Shown piece by piece: positions 1 to 9,469 of a DNA stretch of 64,000 nucleotides. Positions within the stretch are counted from its first letter, which is position 1. The number at the start of each line of letters is the position of its first letter. Source of the stretch: DATAOG01 sp963782885 (lineage in GTDB: Bacteria; Pseudomonadota; Alphaproteobacteria; Geminicoccales; Geminicoccaceae); the NCBI GenBank assembly GCA_963782885.1, contig CAWALL010000004.1:62001-126000 (forward strand), written 5' to 3'. The position numbers and the translations under genes are program-made. The notes beneath the pieces are model-generated. The model was not told where the DNA came from. It was given only the letters and a program-made list of their open reading frames with translations, and did no database searches.

Positions 1-1023
1 CTGGAAGATGGTTCGTTTGGCGGCACACGGATCTTACTGGGCGAGTCATTTGAAGGAGAGATCGTGGACTGCCCGCTCCCGTCGACGGATGCATGGCAAA
101 TGGTTGGGATCAGAGACATTAGCGTAGGGCAGACTGCATTTCAGCTAGCCAATAGCAGGCTTTGGATCGAGGGCATGTCGGCGGTGAGCATCCGCAACAT
201 CCAGTGAACTCCCATCGCCAATGTGAGTCGCCGGATAGGCCCTCATCATCTCGACATTACTGGCGGCCAGATTAAGGCCGATGGGATGCCACAAGGGCCA
301 TTCGAGAGGGTTGTTGGTACGCATGTCGGTATGGCATATCCCTGTTTATGGAGCCATGACACAAGCAGAGAGCGACGTCTAGTGGTAGACCCTGACTCCC
401 ACTGCCGGATCAGGGAGGTCTCTGGACGGGTGCCAGAAGCGCTCCAAGCTAGGGCGGATGCGCGATGGGCGACCGCCGGTCGTGCCCATTACGACTTAGA
501 TCTTCAGTTCAACTCTCAGTCTTTGGTCGTTGCCACGACTGAGCAGCCCAGTATCGGAGGACGCGCTTGGCCGACCGTGATCTTTGAGGACCGGAGCCAC
601 GAGTTGACATTCGCGCTTTGGTGCAATTCCACCTTGGGATTGCTATGTCACTGGTGGATGTCGAACAAAACCCAGGCTGGCAGGGGTACTACTACTGTCA
701 GCGGACTTCCGTCAATGTCAACTCTTGATTTGCGAGCGCTCTCCGCGACGCAGCATGAAGCCGCGAGTCGAGCATTTGCAGCCCTCTCCAGTGAACGTTT
801 TCTTCCGTTCGACCAGATGGATGAGGACCCCGCGAGAACCACTCTCGATCGGTGCTTGATTGTCGACGTGCTCGGCCTCGACCCGAGCTTGTGTGCTGTC
901 GGGGGCCCCTTGGACCGGTTGAGACGGAAGCTGGCTGCCGAGCCTCAGGTGCACGGCGACAAACAGACCCGGCTGGTTTTTACCGAAACAGGCGAGGATA
1001 GCGTTCGGCGAGGGAGTTCGTGA
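1..1023 (+). pseudogene. C-terminal part of an N6-adenine DNA-methylase-like protein, broken by an in-frame TGA
   Basis: The frame is open from the window edge and runs to a stop at 1021-1023, with one TGA at 205-207. Both sides of that TGA are in the same frame. The upstream piece ends in TAFQLANSRLW; the downstream piece contains GPHHLDI, GPFERV, YPCLWSHD, RRLVV, IGGRAWP, LWCNSTLGLL and EPQVHG. I recall these, in this order, as one continuous C-terminal region in large methylase-like proteins of unknown exact role, often near phage-defence genes; this is from memory, not a search. A GTG at 223 could restart translation but has no Shine-Dalgarno sequence. The catalytic methylase domain would lie left of the window. 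The DNA is visibly less GC-rich than the rest, which suggests transfer. Alternatives are two separate genes or a sequencing error at the TGA. Confidence 0.55.
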
Positions 1024-1283
1024 GACAGAGCGGCCGTGTGTTGGACGCCGTGCCTGAACGTGGGCCCGCCCGAGGCGCCTGCTCAGTCCGCCAGCTATCG
1101 GGGTTGCTGCCCGGGGGTTCTGGGGACACAATACGCGATCGACGCGCGCCAGCTCTCCCGGCCCCGGGTCACGTGAGAGACTCTGCGCCTTCAAACTCGA
1201 GGCGGAGAGGTCTGATCATGGTCCGCTTGCGACCACGCTCGTGCATGGATGCGAGACCTGACCCTGCCGGGGCGCTGCCGGGC

Positions 1284-1363
1284 CCGATCCCGACGCCGGT
1301 CAAGGACGCGCGCAAGCGCGCCGGCTTCGCCGGTCGAAGATCCTTGACCGGCCTCGGGATCGG
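1284..1363. repeat. Long inverted repeat enclosing two small hairpins
   Basis: Positions 1284-1306 and 1341-1363 form 23-nt inverted arms with a single mismatch. The 34 nt between them hold two further hairpins: 1308-1312 pairs with 1317-1321 (loop CAAG), and 1322-1325 pairs with 1329-1332 (loop TTC). The fold would be a T- or cloverleaf-shaped structure. It could be a REP/BIME-type element, a strong terminator without a T-run, or a folded substrate for a transposase or integrase. No gene for such an enzyme is adjacent. Confidence 0.65.
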
Positions 1364-1379
1364 TGCGGATGCTGGGCAG

Positions 1380-1413
1380 GGCCTGCGTAAGGCAGATCCT
1401 GCCTTCGCAGGCC
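1380..1413. repeat. Second hairpin next to the branched palindrome
   Basis: 1380-1395 and 1399-1413 are inverted arms of 15-16 nt with one bulged base and a 3-nt loop (ATC). It lies 16 nt after the branched palindrome, so the two form a tandem hairpin unit. No T-run follows, so it is not a canonical intrinsic terminator. Confidence 0.6.
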
Positions 1414-1681
1414 TGCAAGACCACGACGAGGGACCGGGTATCGCTCCACGATGCGTCACTTCCGTGCGCTCGACGCAACACCCGCGGCCATCAACCCGAC
1501 TTGATCGTTGAGTCAATCCTCCAGATTCGGACCGCATCTGTCATATCAGGACATTTCAATAACGATCTGTTCTTGGCCATGAAGATGAGGACCACCTCGA
1601 CCAGTAGAATCAATGATCTCCATTGATTGAGAAGTCAATCGTTCGGATTGGTCGGCTTGAGCGACATACGGTAAATAAAAC

Positions 1682-1755
1682 ATGCGTCACTACAAGAAAA
1701 AGATGCGCCACTGATGCGCCACCGCCAAGCCGAAGACGCTACACATGTGGCGCAT
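1682..1755. repeat. Cluster of phased ATGCGYCAC 9-mers
   Basis: ATGCGCCAC occurs at 1703-1711 and 1714-1722 and in inverse orientation at 1747-1755; a one-mismatch copy, ATGCGTCAC, is at 1682-1690. The three direct copies start 21 and 11 nt apart, close to two turns and one turn of the helix, so a protein could bind them on one face. The block sits in AT-rich DNA. It resembles an operator or iteron array, but no candidate regulator or Rep gene is adjacent. Confidence 0.4.
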
Positions 1756-1974
1756 CCGGTAGTCGATGATCGGATGGATTCAATCATGAGAATCGAGGGT
1801 CATCTATGAGATACTCACCAGGGTTTGGTGCTGTGCCGGGCTACCGGCGGCGTCATCGGCGGCGTCGGGCAATGGGTACGGCCTGACTTCGGCATCGTTA
1901 TTGCCATCTGGTGGTCGGGCCGGCGGATCAATCTGGATCAATCCGAGGGCTCGGCATCAAGGGAATCAAGCGGA

Positions 1975-3264
1975 TCAGACCGCGTCCAGGGCCTGGGCGA
2001 GGTCGGCGATCAGGTCTTCGGGGTGCTCGACGCCGACCGACAGGCGGACCATGGCGGGCGTGATGCCGAGCTCGGCCTGGCGCTCCGACGGGATGTCGGA
2101 ATGGGTCATGCTCGCCGGGTGCTCGGCCAGGCTCTCGGTGCCGCCGAGGCTGACCGCGAGCCGGATCAGCTTCAAGGCATCGAGCAGGCGGAAGGCCTCG
2201 GGCTCGCCGCCGTGGACCTCGAACGCGAAGGTCGAACCGGGCGCCTTGCACTGGCGGCGGTAGAGCTCGAAGTCCGGGTCGTCCTCGCCGAGGAAGCCCA
2301 GGTAATGGACCTTGGCGATCTTGGGGTGGTCCTGCAGAAACTCGGCGACGTAGCGGGCGGTCTTCATCGCGCTGGTCATGCGCAGCTTCAGGGTCTCGAG
2401 GCTGCGCATCAGGAGCCAGCCGGTGTGCGGGTCGGACATCGTGCCGAGGATCGTGCGCATGCCGCGCACCGGGGCCAGGCGCTCCTCGGCGCCGAGGCAC
2501 GCGCCGGCGATCACGTCGCTGTGGCCGCCGACGTATTTGGTCAAGGAATAGACCACGAGATCGGCCCCCTGCCCCAGCGGCTGCTGCCAGAGCGGGCCCA
2601 GGAACGTGTTGTCGACGATCACCGGCGGCCGGCGGCCCTGCTTGGGCGGCAGGCGCCTGGCGAGCTCGGCGCAGTGCGCGATGTCGACCAGCGCGTTGGT
2701 CGGGTTGGCCGGCGTCTCGACCAGGATCGCGCCGATTTCGCCGATGCCCCGGGCGGCCTTGAGCCCCTGATCGAGCGAGCGGCCGTTGCCGCCGGCGCCG
2801 AAGCCCACAGGCTTGATGCCGAACTGGGGCAGGATGTTCTGGATCAGGAACTCGGTGCCGCCGTAGAGCGGCTCGCTGTGCACGATCACGTCGCCGGGCC
2901 TGAGGAAAGTCCAGAGCGTGGTCGAGATCGCGGCCATGCCGCTCGAGAACACGAGGCTCGATTCCGCCCCGTCCCACAAGCCCAGCCGGTCCTCGAGGAT
3001 CTCGAGGTCCGGGTTGTTGATCCGGGAATAGATCAGGCCCGGCTCCTCGGCCGGCCGCTTGTCCCGCAGGCCATAGGCGAGCTCGAAGAACGCCTTGCCG
3101 TCGGCGGCGCGCGCGAACACGAAGGTCGAGGTCTGGAACACCGGGCACTTGACCGAGCCCTCCGACAGCTGCGGGTCGTAGCCGTAGCTCATCATCAACG
3201 TCTCGGGATGCAGGGTATGGTTGCCGATCATCCGATGCCGATACCGCTTCTGCAGCTTGGTCAT
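1975..3264 (-). CDS. Cystathionine gamma-synthase-family PLP enzyme
   Basis: A 429-residue cytosolic enzyme of the Cys/Met-metabolism PLP family (fold type I), which makes or breaks C-S bonds at the gamma carbon of homoserine-derived or sulfur amino acids. Visible family marks are YSRINNP at about 79-85 (phosphate-binding tyrosine/arginine loop), SSGMAAIS at 107-114, VDNTF at 217-221, and the Schiff-base lysine K243 in SLTKYVGGHSD. The start is an ATG with GAGGA about 8 nt upstream. It follows the CBS part of the first chloride channel by 50 bp on the same strand, but nothing links them functionally. Cystathionine gamma-synthase, cystathionine/methionine lyase and O-acetylhomoserine sulfhydrylase cannot be told apart here, so no symbol is given. 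Confidence 0.88.
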   Translation of the reverse strand: MTKLQKRYRHRMIGNHTLHPETLMMSYGYDPQLSEGSVKCPVFQTSTFVFARAADGKAFFELAYGLRDKRPAEEPGLIYSRINNPDLEILEDRLGLWDGAESSLVFSSGMAAISTTLWTFLRPGDVIVHSEPLYGGTEFLIQNILPQFGIKPVGFGAGGNGRSLDQGLKAARGIGEIGAILVETPANPTNALVDIAHCAELARRLPPKQGRRPPVIVDNTFLGPLWQQPLGQGADLVVYSLTKYVGGHSDVIAGACLGAEERLAPVRGMRTILGTMSDPHTGWLLMRSLETLKLRMTSAMKTARYVAEFLQDHPKIAKVHYLGFLGEDDPDFELYRRQCKAPGSTFAFEVHGGEPEAFRLLDALKLIRLAVSLGGTESLAEHPASMTHSDIPSERQAELGITPAMVRLSVGVEHPEDLIADLAQALDAV

Positions 3265-3314
3265 GGTCGAATCCTCGTTGGGTCCGGGCCCGATTTCGGG
3301 GCGGGAATCGTCGG

Positions 3315-5063
3315 TCAGCCGCCCCGCTCGGCGGCGCGGGCCGCGAGCAGAGCGCGGTTGTAGGCGAGCACCAGGTCCTGATAGCGGACCTCGCCGATCA
3401 CCTTGAGGCCATCGCGGTCCTCGACCACCGGCAGGTGCTCCTCCCGGTTGGTCTCGCAGGATCGGAGCGCGGTCTCGAGGTCGTCCTCCGGCACCAGGAC
3501 CATCGGAATCCGGTGCACCAGATCCCGGGCCGTGGCCGGCGCCGGATCGGTCCGAAAGGCGGCGTCGGCCAGATCCTCGAACGCGATCGGGCCGTACAGC
3601 TTGCCGTCCTCGTCGACCACGAAGATCGGCAGGTGACGCTCGCGAAACAGAGCTTTCATCTGCTCGAGATCGGTCTCGAGCCCGACCGTCGCCACCTCGG
3701 CCCGCATCACCTCGCCGAGCCGGCCCGAGCGCAGCAGGCTCTGATCCCGCCCGGCCATAAGGTCGATGCCGCGCGCGGCCAGCTGCCAGGTGAAGAACGA
3801 GTGGCGGTGGAGCTGGCGCATCAGCACTCAGGCGAGCGCGACCGCGACCATGACCGCGAAGGTGACGTCGTATTCGGTGGTCAGCTCGAAGATGATCAAG
3901 ACGGTCGAGATCGGCGCGCCGAGCGTGCAGGCGGCGACCGCGCCCATGCCGAGCAGCGCATAGACGCTCGGGCTCGAGCCGAGTTCCGGAAAGGCGCCAT
4001 CGGCGATCATGCCGAAGGCGCTGCCGACCAGCGCGCCGAGCACCAGGCTCGGGCTGAAGATGCCGCCGCCGACGCTGCTGCCGAGACAGAGCGCGGTCGC
4101 CGTGCCCTTGGCCAGCGCCAGCAGGAGCACGAGCTGAAGTCGGTAGGCGTTGCGCAGCGCGAGGTCGGTCGGGTCGTAGCTGACGCCCAGGACCTCCGGC
4201 AGCCGGATCGCGATCAGGCCGACCGCGAGGCCGGCGAGCGCCGGCCGCAGCCAGGCCGGGATGCCCACGCGCTCATGCGCAACCTGCACCTCGGCGAGGC
4301 CGCGGATCAGAGCGATCGCCGCGAGCGCGCTGACCACGCCGAGCAGGGCGAACGCCGGCAACCCCCAGAACGAGGCCATGACCTGCGGCGGCAGCAGGAA
4401 GGCGGCGTCACCGCCGATGTGCACGCGCGTGATCACGGTGCCGATCACGGCGCCGATCACCAAGGGCGAGACCGCGCTCAGGCGGTAGTGGCCGATCACC
4501 ACCTCGAGGGCGAAAAAGAAGCCCGCGATCGGCGCGTTGAAGGCGCTCGCGATCGCCGCCGCGATGCCGCAGCCGAGCAAGGTCTGGGCGAGCGAAGCGG
4601 AGAGATGCAGCCGCTGCGCGACGAAGCTGCCGAGGGTGGCGCCGAAGTGCACGATCGGTCCCTCGCGGCCGACCGAGGCGCCGCAGCCGATCGAGGCGGC
4701 GCTGACCAGCGCCGCGCCGCAGCCGACCCCGAGCGACATCCGACCGCCACGCAAGGGGCTCGCCTCGATCACATCGGCGACCACATGCGGTCGCCGCCCG
4801 GGCATCAGCAGATGCACCGCCAACCCGATCGCGAGTCCGCCCACGGTCGGCGCCAGCACCACCCGCCACCACGGCAGGAGGCTCGCCTTCTCGGCGACCC
4901 GCTCGCTGGCATGACCGAACAGCAGGGTCTGGATGCCGCCGGTCAGGAGTCGGAACAGCAGCGCGCCATAGCCGCCCGCGGTGCCGATCACCAGCGCCAG
5001 CACGAACAGGACCAGCTGATCGTTGCGGGCAACCCGCCGCCAAGACTGGACGAGCGTGGCCAT
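3315..5063 (-). pseudogene. ClC chloride channel with CBS domains, split by an in-frame TGA
   Basis: The first part (5063 to 3828) is a ClC membrane domain of about 410 residues, with filter motif GREGP (in GCGASVGREGPIVHFG) and GSSVGGGIFSP. It ends at TGA 3830-3828, and the next codon, in the same frame, opens a CBS-pair segment (to 3315; LHRHSFFTWQL, VMRAEVATV, HLPVVEDRD). In family members I know, the C-terminal helix runs directly into the CBS pair through such an HSFF-WQL segment, so this looks like one gene of about 580 codons cut by one stop. The GTG after the stop has no ribosome site. Start chosen at ATG 5063 over a TTG at 5129. The channel part could still insert in the membrane. 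Alternatives are stop readthrough or a base-call error. Confidence 0.75.
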
Positions 5064-5138
5064 CAGCTGAGGCGCCCCTACGTGCTCTCGCGCATCACGC
5101 GAAAATAGGGACCGCCGGCTCGAGCACAAGTCGGATCG

Positions 5139-6960
5139 TCAGGTCCAGTACGGGCGGATGCTCTCGGCGACCGAGTCGGCGATGTGCTCCTTGGTGATCA
5201 CGCCGACCACGTCGTCGGGCCGCGGCACGCGCCCGCCCTTGACCACGACCGCCATCGCGCCGCCGCGCCGCCACATCCGACGGATCACGTCGAACACGAC
5301 GTCGTCCTCGCGCGCGATCGTGAAATCCGGGCGCACCACGTCGCCGAGCGTGATCCCGGTGTACGCGCCTTCGAGACCCCGTCGGAGGCCCGTGTTCACC
5401 CGCTGGACGCCGACGATCCGCGGCCCGCGCCGGACCACCACGTGGCGCATCGTGCCGCTGTGCTCGGGCTGGCGCAGGAACTCGTCGAAGCTCATTTCGG
5501 CCGGCAGCACCAGCACGTCGCGGTCCATCACCTCGCTCGCGTGGCGGACCAGAAACATGTTGGCGTGCAGCACCTTGGGGATCGACCGGCCGCGACTGAG
5601 CAGCTTGATCGTGTAGATGTTCTCGCGCGAGAGCACGCGGCGCACGCCGATGCTGAGCGCCACCGCGACGATCATCGGCATCACGATCGCGTAGTCGCGC
5701 GTCATCTCGAAAATCATCGTGACCGCGGTCATCGCGGCCCCGGTCCCGCCGCCGACCATGGCCGCCATGCCGACCATCGCGAAGCTCGGCACGCTGATGT
5801 CGGGCGAGGGATAGATCGCGCCGGCGAGCGCGCCGAGGCTGCCGCCCAAGGTGGCGCCCATGAACAGCGACGGCGAAAAGATCCCGCCCGAGGCACCCGA
5901 GCCGAGGCTGAGCAGCGTCGCCGCGAGCTTGCAGGCGAACAGCAGGAACAGGAAAGCGAAGCTGCCGAGGCCGCCGAGCAAGACCGCCTGAATGGTCGAG
6001 TAGCCGACGCCCTCGACGTAATAGTGGCCGGCGAAGCGCATCAAGAGGTAGATCATGACGCCGACCGCCAGCATGCCGATGGTATGGCGCAGGTAGGGAT
6101 TGGGGATCTTGTCGAAGACCTCCTCGGCCCGGTGCAGCCCCTGGGTGAAGAGCGCCGCCGCGATGCCGGTCACCGCGCCCAGAACCGCATAGGCGAGCAG
6201 CGCCTCGGCCGAGACCGCCTCGTTCGAGAGCGCCGGCAGCTGCGGGATCTCGAACGCCGGCAGCACGCCCAGGAACAGCCGGCCGATGAAGGTCGCGGTG
6301 CCGGTCGCGAGCGCCACCGGCAGGAAGGTCCGGCCGCTGATCTCGGGCATCATCAGCTCGACCGCGAACATCACGCCGCCGATCGGCGTGTTGAAGGTCG
6401 CGGCGATGCCCGCACCCGCTCCGGCCGCGACCAGCGTGATCCGCTGCCAAGCGGCCATCGAGATCACCTGGCCCACGGTCGAGCCGAACGAGGCGCCGAT
6501 CTGGATGATCGGACCCTCGCGCCCGACCGCAGCACCACTGCCGATCGACAGCGCCGAAGCCAGCGACTTGACCGCCGCCACCACCGGCCGGATCACGCCT
6601 TCCTGATAGTAGACCGCGTTCATGACCTCGGGCACGCCGTGGCCGCGCGCCTCGGGCGCGAAGGTCGAGACCAGGAAGGTGACGCCGAGCCCGCCGATCA
6701 CCGGCACCAGGATCACCAGCGGCCCCCAAGGGCTCATCGGCGTGAACAGGTTGGCGTCGTAGCCGAACGACAGCTGGCCGAGGAAGAAGACGTTGTGGAT
6801 CAGGCCGATCAGCGCCCGGAAGCCGACCGCGCCGAAGCCGGTGATGATCCCGACCAGCGACCGCCAGCAGGCACAGCGTGGTGAGCCCGATCGGTACCGT
6901 CTCCGAGACGCTGGTCTGCTGGGCATCGCGGGAGCCGGATTGCCGATCGGTTGCTTGCAT
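5139..6960 (-). pseudogene. Second ClC chloride channel with CBS domains, frameshifted near the N-terminus
   Basis: The body of the gene encodes ClC motifs (GSGAAVGREGPIIQIG, GSGASGGIFSPSLF) and a C-terminal CBS pair ending in YWT. Its natural N-terminus lies in another frame: from ATG 6960 the sequence reads MQATDRQ...IGLTTLCLLAV, and the continuation LVGIITGFGAVGF is one base further on. Removing one base near 6858 restores a continuous protein of about 606 residues. ClC proteins are anion channels or Cl-/H+ antiporters. It lies 75 bp upstream of the first ClC gene on the same strand, so this was probably a tandem, possibly co-transcribed pair. If the shift is real, only a protein lacking the first helix could be made. 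A single-base sequencing error would explain it equally well. Confidence 0.78.
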
Positions 6961-7106
6961 CTCGTTCGCCGCCGGGCTGGATCGGACGAGCGCCGGGCTC
7001 CCCCGGGGGCGGCCGGTGAGCCCTTGCGCTCGCGTCGCGCTGCACCATAGTCATGGAGCCGCGGGACGAAAAGCCCACACCGGCAATACCGATCAAGGAG
7101 ACGGCC

Positions 7107-7655
7107 ATGAGCGCTGAGCGTGATCACGAGCTGGCGACGCTCGGGGGCGGTTGCTTCTGGTGCCTGGAGGCGGTCTACAAGGACCTGAAGGGCGTCGAGC
7201 GGGTCGTCTCCGGCTATGCCGGCGGCCGCGTCGAGAATCCGACCTACGAGCAGGTCTGCGGCGGCCGCACCGGCCATGCCGAGGTGGTCCAGATCACCTA
7301 TGACCCGAAGGTGGTCGCGTTCAAGGACCTTTTGGACGTGTTCTTCACGATCCACGACCCGACCACCAAGGACCGCCAGGGCGCCGACGTCGGCCCGCAG
7401 TACCGCTCGATCATTCTTTACCACAATGCCGAGCAGAAGGCCGAGGCGGAGCGCGCGATCGCCGAGGTGGCGGAGAAGAAAGTCTGGCCGGCGCCGATCG
7501 TCACCGAGGTCGTGCCGCTGGAAGAATTCTACCCGGGCGAGAGCTACCACCAGGACTACTTCGAGCTGAACCCGCGCCAGCGCTACTGTCAGATCGTGAT
7601 CGCGCCCAAGGTCGCCAAGTTCCGCAAGGAGCATCTCGCACGGCTCAAGCGTTAG
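7107..7655 (+). CDS. msrA: Peptide-methionine (S)-S-oxide reductase
   Basis: MsrA repairs oxidised methionine in proteins, reducing the S-sulfoxide with thioredoxin. The 182-residue product starts at ATG 7107, with AAGGAG at 7095-7100. It carries the catalytic GGCFWC motif near the N-terminus (nucleophile C16) and the conserved blocks SGYAGG, PTYEQVCGGRTGHAE, HDPTTKDRQGADVGPQYRS and ESYHQDYF. The length is typical of a cytosolic MsrA with no MsrB fusion. It is divergent from the second chloride-channel gene across about 146 bp, which must hold its promoter. No OxyR-like site was recognised. Confidence 0.95.
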   Translation: MSAERDHELATLGGGCFWCLEAVYKDLKGVERVVSGYAGGRVENPTYEQVCGGRTGHAEVVQITYDPKVVAFKDLLDVFFTIHDPTTKDRQGADVGPQYRSIILYHNAEQKAEAERAIAEVAEKKVWPAPIVTEVVPLEEFYPGESYHQDYFELNPRQRYCQIVIAPKVAKFRKEHLARLKR

Positions 7656-7714
7656 TCAGGCGGATAACGCCCCCGGCTCGTCGCAGGATGGCTCCAGCGC
7701 GGCTCGACCGGCGC

Positions 7715-8578
7715 TCAGAACCCCGCCTCTATTTCCAGCGGAGTCGGCCTGAACTTCGGATCGTCCTTCAGCTCACCTTCCTCAAAGTAGTACTCGGCGG
7801 ACACGTTCACCTCGAGCGGCAAAAACATGTGAGCCCCGGTGACGTGGCCCTGGGCATTGGTCGTCTCGCCCGTGCGCAGGCGCTGCGCCGGCGAGTTCGG
7901 GCGATCAAGAATCCTGACCGCGACTCCCCGCGCCAGTTCCTCCTCCGTGAACTGGTGGCCAGAAACCGTGACCCCGAGCAACTGGTCGAAATCGGGCGGC
8001 TGCGTGATCCGGTGGGCCAGGAAGAGTTCGGCGTCGCTGCCGAAGAGGATGTAGTCGAGCTCGTCAGGGCGGGTTGGACCGGCCTGAGGGCCGATCTCCG
8101 TCGCATACACGACGCGCTTGACCCCCACTTCGACGTCGGTCAGCTGTTCCAGCGGCGTCCCGCCACGCTCGAGATGACCGCGAAAGACCGTGCCTGGGAA
8201 GGCGCGGCGCAATGTTTCGGGGTCGCCCCTGAATAACTGCGACAGCACAAAGAGCTCCTGCGGTTCAAGCGTGTACATCCTGACGTCGGGGTGTTTCTGG
8301 CGATCGTCCGCGTAGACGCTGTCAAGGCTGATCCCGTCCTTGTCAAACGCAACCTCGACGATGACCTGAAAGCGGTGCTCGCTGTGGAACATCGGCAGGT
8401 GGGAGAGGAAGATCGTCTGATCGCCAACGATCATCATGTTGTGCTGGCCGCAATCCGGGTCCATGGGGCCGCCGTCAGGGCAGCCCGCGGATGCGGCCCT
8501 CGCGACCGAGGTCGCCATCAACCCCGTCGTGCCCAGACAGACCGTCAGAAGCACGACCGTCCGAAGCGATCCGCCCAT
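7715..8578 (-). CDS. Secreted protein of unknown function
   Basis: A 287-residue product if read from ATG 8578, which gives a clean Sec signal peptide (a positively charged start, TVVLLTVCLGTTGLMA, then ARA before the mature part). An in-frame ATG at 8719 would add 47 residues in front of the signal peptide and is less likely. The mature protein has an N-terminal cysteine-containing segment (GCPDGGPMDPDCGQHN), the segment NMMIVGDQTIFLSHLPMF, and a long beta-rich region. I recognise it only as a conserved hypothetical with an HN-MIVG...SHLPMF signature. It is convergent with msrA, with 59 bp between stops. Confidence 0.6.
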   Translation of the reverse strand: MGGSLRTVVLLTVCLGTTGLMATSVARAASAGCPDGGPMDPDCGQHNMMIVGDQTIFLSHLPMFHSEHRFQVIVEVAFDKDGISLDSVYADDRQKHPDVRMYTLEPQELFVLSQLFRGDPETLRRAFPGTVFRGHLERGGTPLEQLTDVEVGVKRVVYATEIGPQAGPTRPDELDYILFGSDAELFLAHRITQPPDFDQLLGVTVSGHQFTEEELARGVAVRILDRPNSPAQRLRTGETTNAQGHVTGAHMFLPLEVNVSAEYYFEEGELKDDPKFRPTPLEIEAGF

Positions 8579-8975
8579 GGCGATCGGTGCGCGCGACGGC
8601 GGAGAGCCCCACCGCAGGAACCGCTCGCCCAATCGAAATCGCCAGAGCGATACGAAGATCAAGCACTTCTTCAGGTGATCGATGCAGTGGGCGATTTTGG
8701 CTGAAAGGATTTCGCTCATCTATCTGCTCCTGGAGTCATTGCCAGCCACGCCGGTCAGACTGGCCACTGAGGACCGTGAAAATCGCACTTTAGACGCGAA
8801 GAATGGTAGGCGAGGTTCAATTGATAGTCTGTGAGGTACGACACAGTTGGGCAAAGTTTCTCCTGAATCGCCTCTTCCCTGCGGTCATCGGCCGCTCGCC
8901 GCTTCGACCGCGGCGCGAAACTGGACCTGAGAGGGCGCTGCACCCGGCCCCGCGGGTCGCGCGACATCGTGGTAG
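8579..8975. other. Non-coding gap
   Basis: About 400 bp. The left 140 bp is the possible N-terminal extension and the promoter of the secreted protein. Nothing with a recognisable product or RNA signature was found in the rest, which leads into a recombinase-type gene fragment. Confidence 0.35.
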
Positions 8976-9266
8976 GTAGAACAACCGGGCGGAACAAGCC
9001 ACATCACGCCCCTCGTCCGAGCGCACCGCTGGCGACGACGGATCGAGAGCGGTCAGGCGAAGTCGATCACCGACCTTGCGGAGCAGGAGGGCGTCACGGT
9101 CGCCTACGTCTGCCGGCTCCTGCCGCTCATTTGCCTTGTGCCCGAGATCGTCGAGGCGGTCCCTGACGGGCGGCAGTCGAAGGGGCTCGGGCTGGCCGAG
9201 ATGCCGGGCAACGCGGCGCTAGCGTGGGAGAAGCAGCGAGTGAACTGGCGCTATCGCTGCAGGTAA
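8976..9266 (+). pseudogene. C-terminal fragment of a site-specific recombinase-associated protein
   Basis: The frame is open from 8976 (preceded by a TAG, with no start codon) to TAA 9264-9266. It reads LVRAHRWRRRIESG, SITDLAEQEGVTVAYVCRLLPL, PEIVEAVPDGRQ and LAWEKQR. This is the helix-turn-helix-like tail I know from proteins linked to large serine recombinases in alphaproteobacterial prophages and islands (RAHxWRRxLESG, ADIAxxEGVTxxYVSRLL, LxPDIVEAILxGRQP). Several usually conserved positions are altered. The catalytic and start regions are missing, so it is a remnant of an old island or prophage junction. Confidence 0.65.
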
Positions 9267-9469
9267 TGCCCCAGAAGGACGCATGGCTTTTAGGGTGGAT
9301 CGGAAGTTCGATTCCTGCCCGTCATCGGTTGAAAAACCGGCCACCTCCATCTGGGCCCTCCTTTATTGCTGTCTATCCGGCACCGAGGCGCTTTCGCCGC
9401 ACACGCCAAAGTCACGGCCGAATCGGACCAGCAGCTCGGCCGGCGAGCATGTTATCAATGCGCTCGCGC
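9267..9469. other. Gap between two gene remnants
   Basis: About 200 bp without a gene. It contains a small GAAA-loop hairpin (9326-9330 with 9335-9339) without a T-run, and TTCGATTCC, which resembles a tRNA T-loop but lacks a T-stem. Nothing else is supported. Confidence 0.3.

Larger units (their letters stand above)
1024..1974. other. Non-coding stretch with repeats
   Basis: This 950-bp stretch lies between the end of the methylase-like remnant and the 3' end of the leftward cystathionine-synthase-family gene, so it needs no promoter for either neighbour. Short open frames exist but none has a ribosome site or a recognisable product. It holds a branched palindrome, a second hairpin and a cluster of 9-mers, listed separately. 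From about 1500 to 1800 it is clearly AT-richer than the core genome. Confidence 0.5.

Noticed and set aside
205..207. Selenocysteine or TGA recoding at the in-frame stops
   Set aside because: Other genes in the window end normally in TGA, no SECIS-like hairpin was seen after either stop, and the families are not selenoproteins.
3265..3314. SAM or other sulfur-linked riboswitch before the cystathionine-synthase-family gene
   Set aside because: Only 50 bp separate it from the upstream gene, too short for a riboswitch.
1825..3363. Long open frame opposite the cystathionine-synthase-family gene
   Set aside because: It is antisense to a gene with clear PLP motifs, and its translation is arginine- and glutamate-rich without known features; such shadows are normal in high-GC DNA.
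9305..9319. tRNA-like T-loop (TTCGATTCC) as sign of an attachment site
   Set aside because: The flanking bases do not pair into a T-stem, and no other tRNA arm is present.
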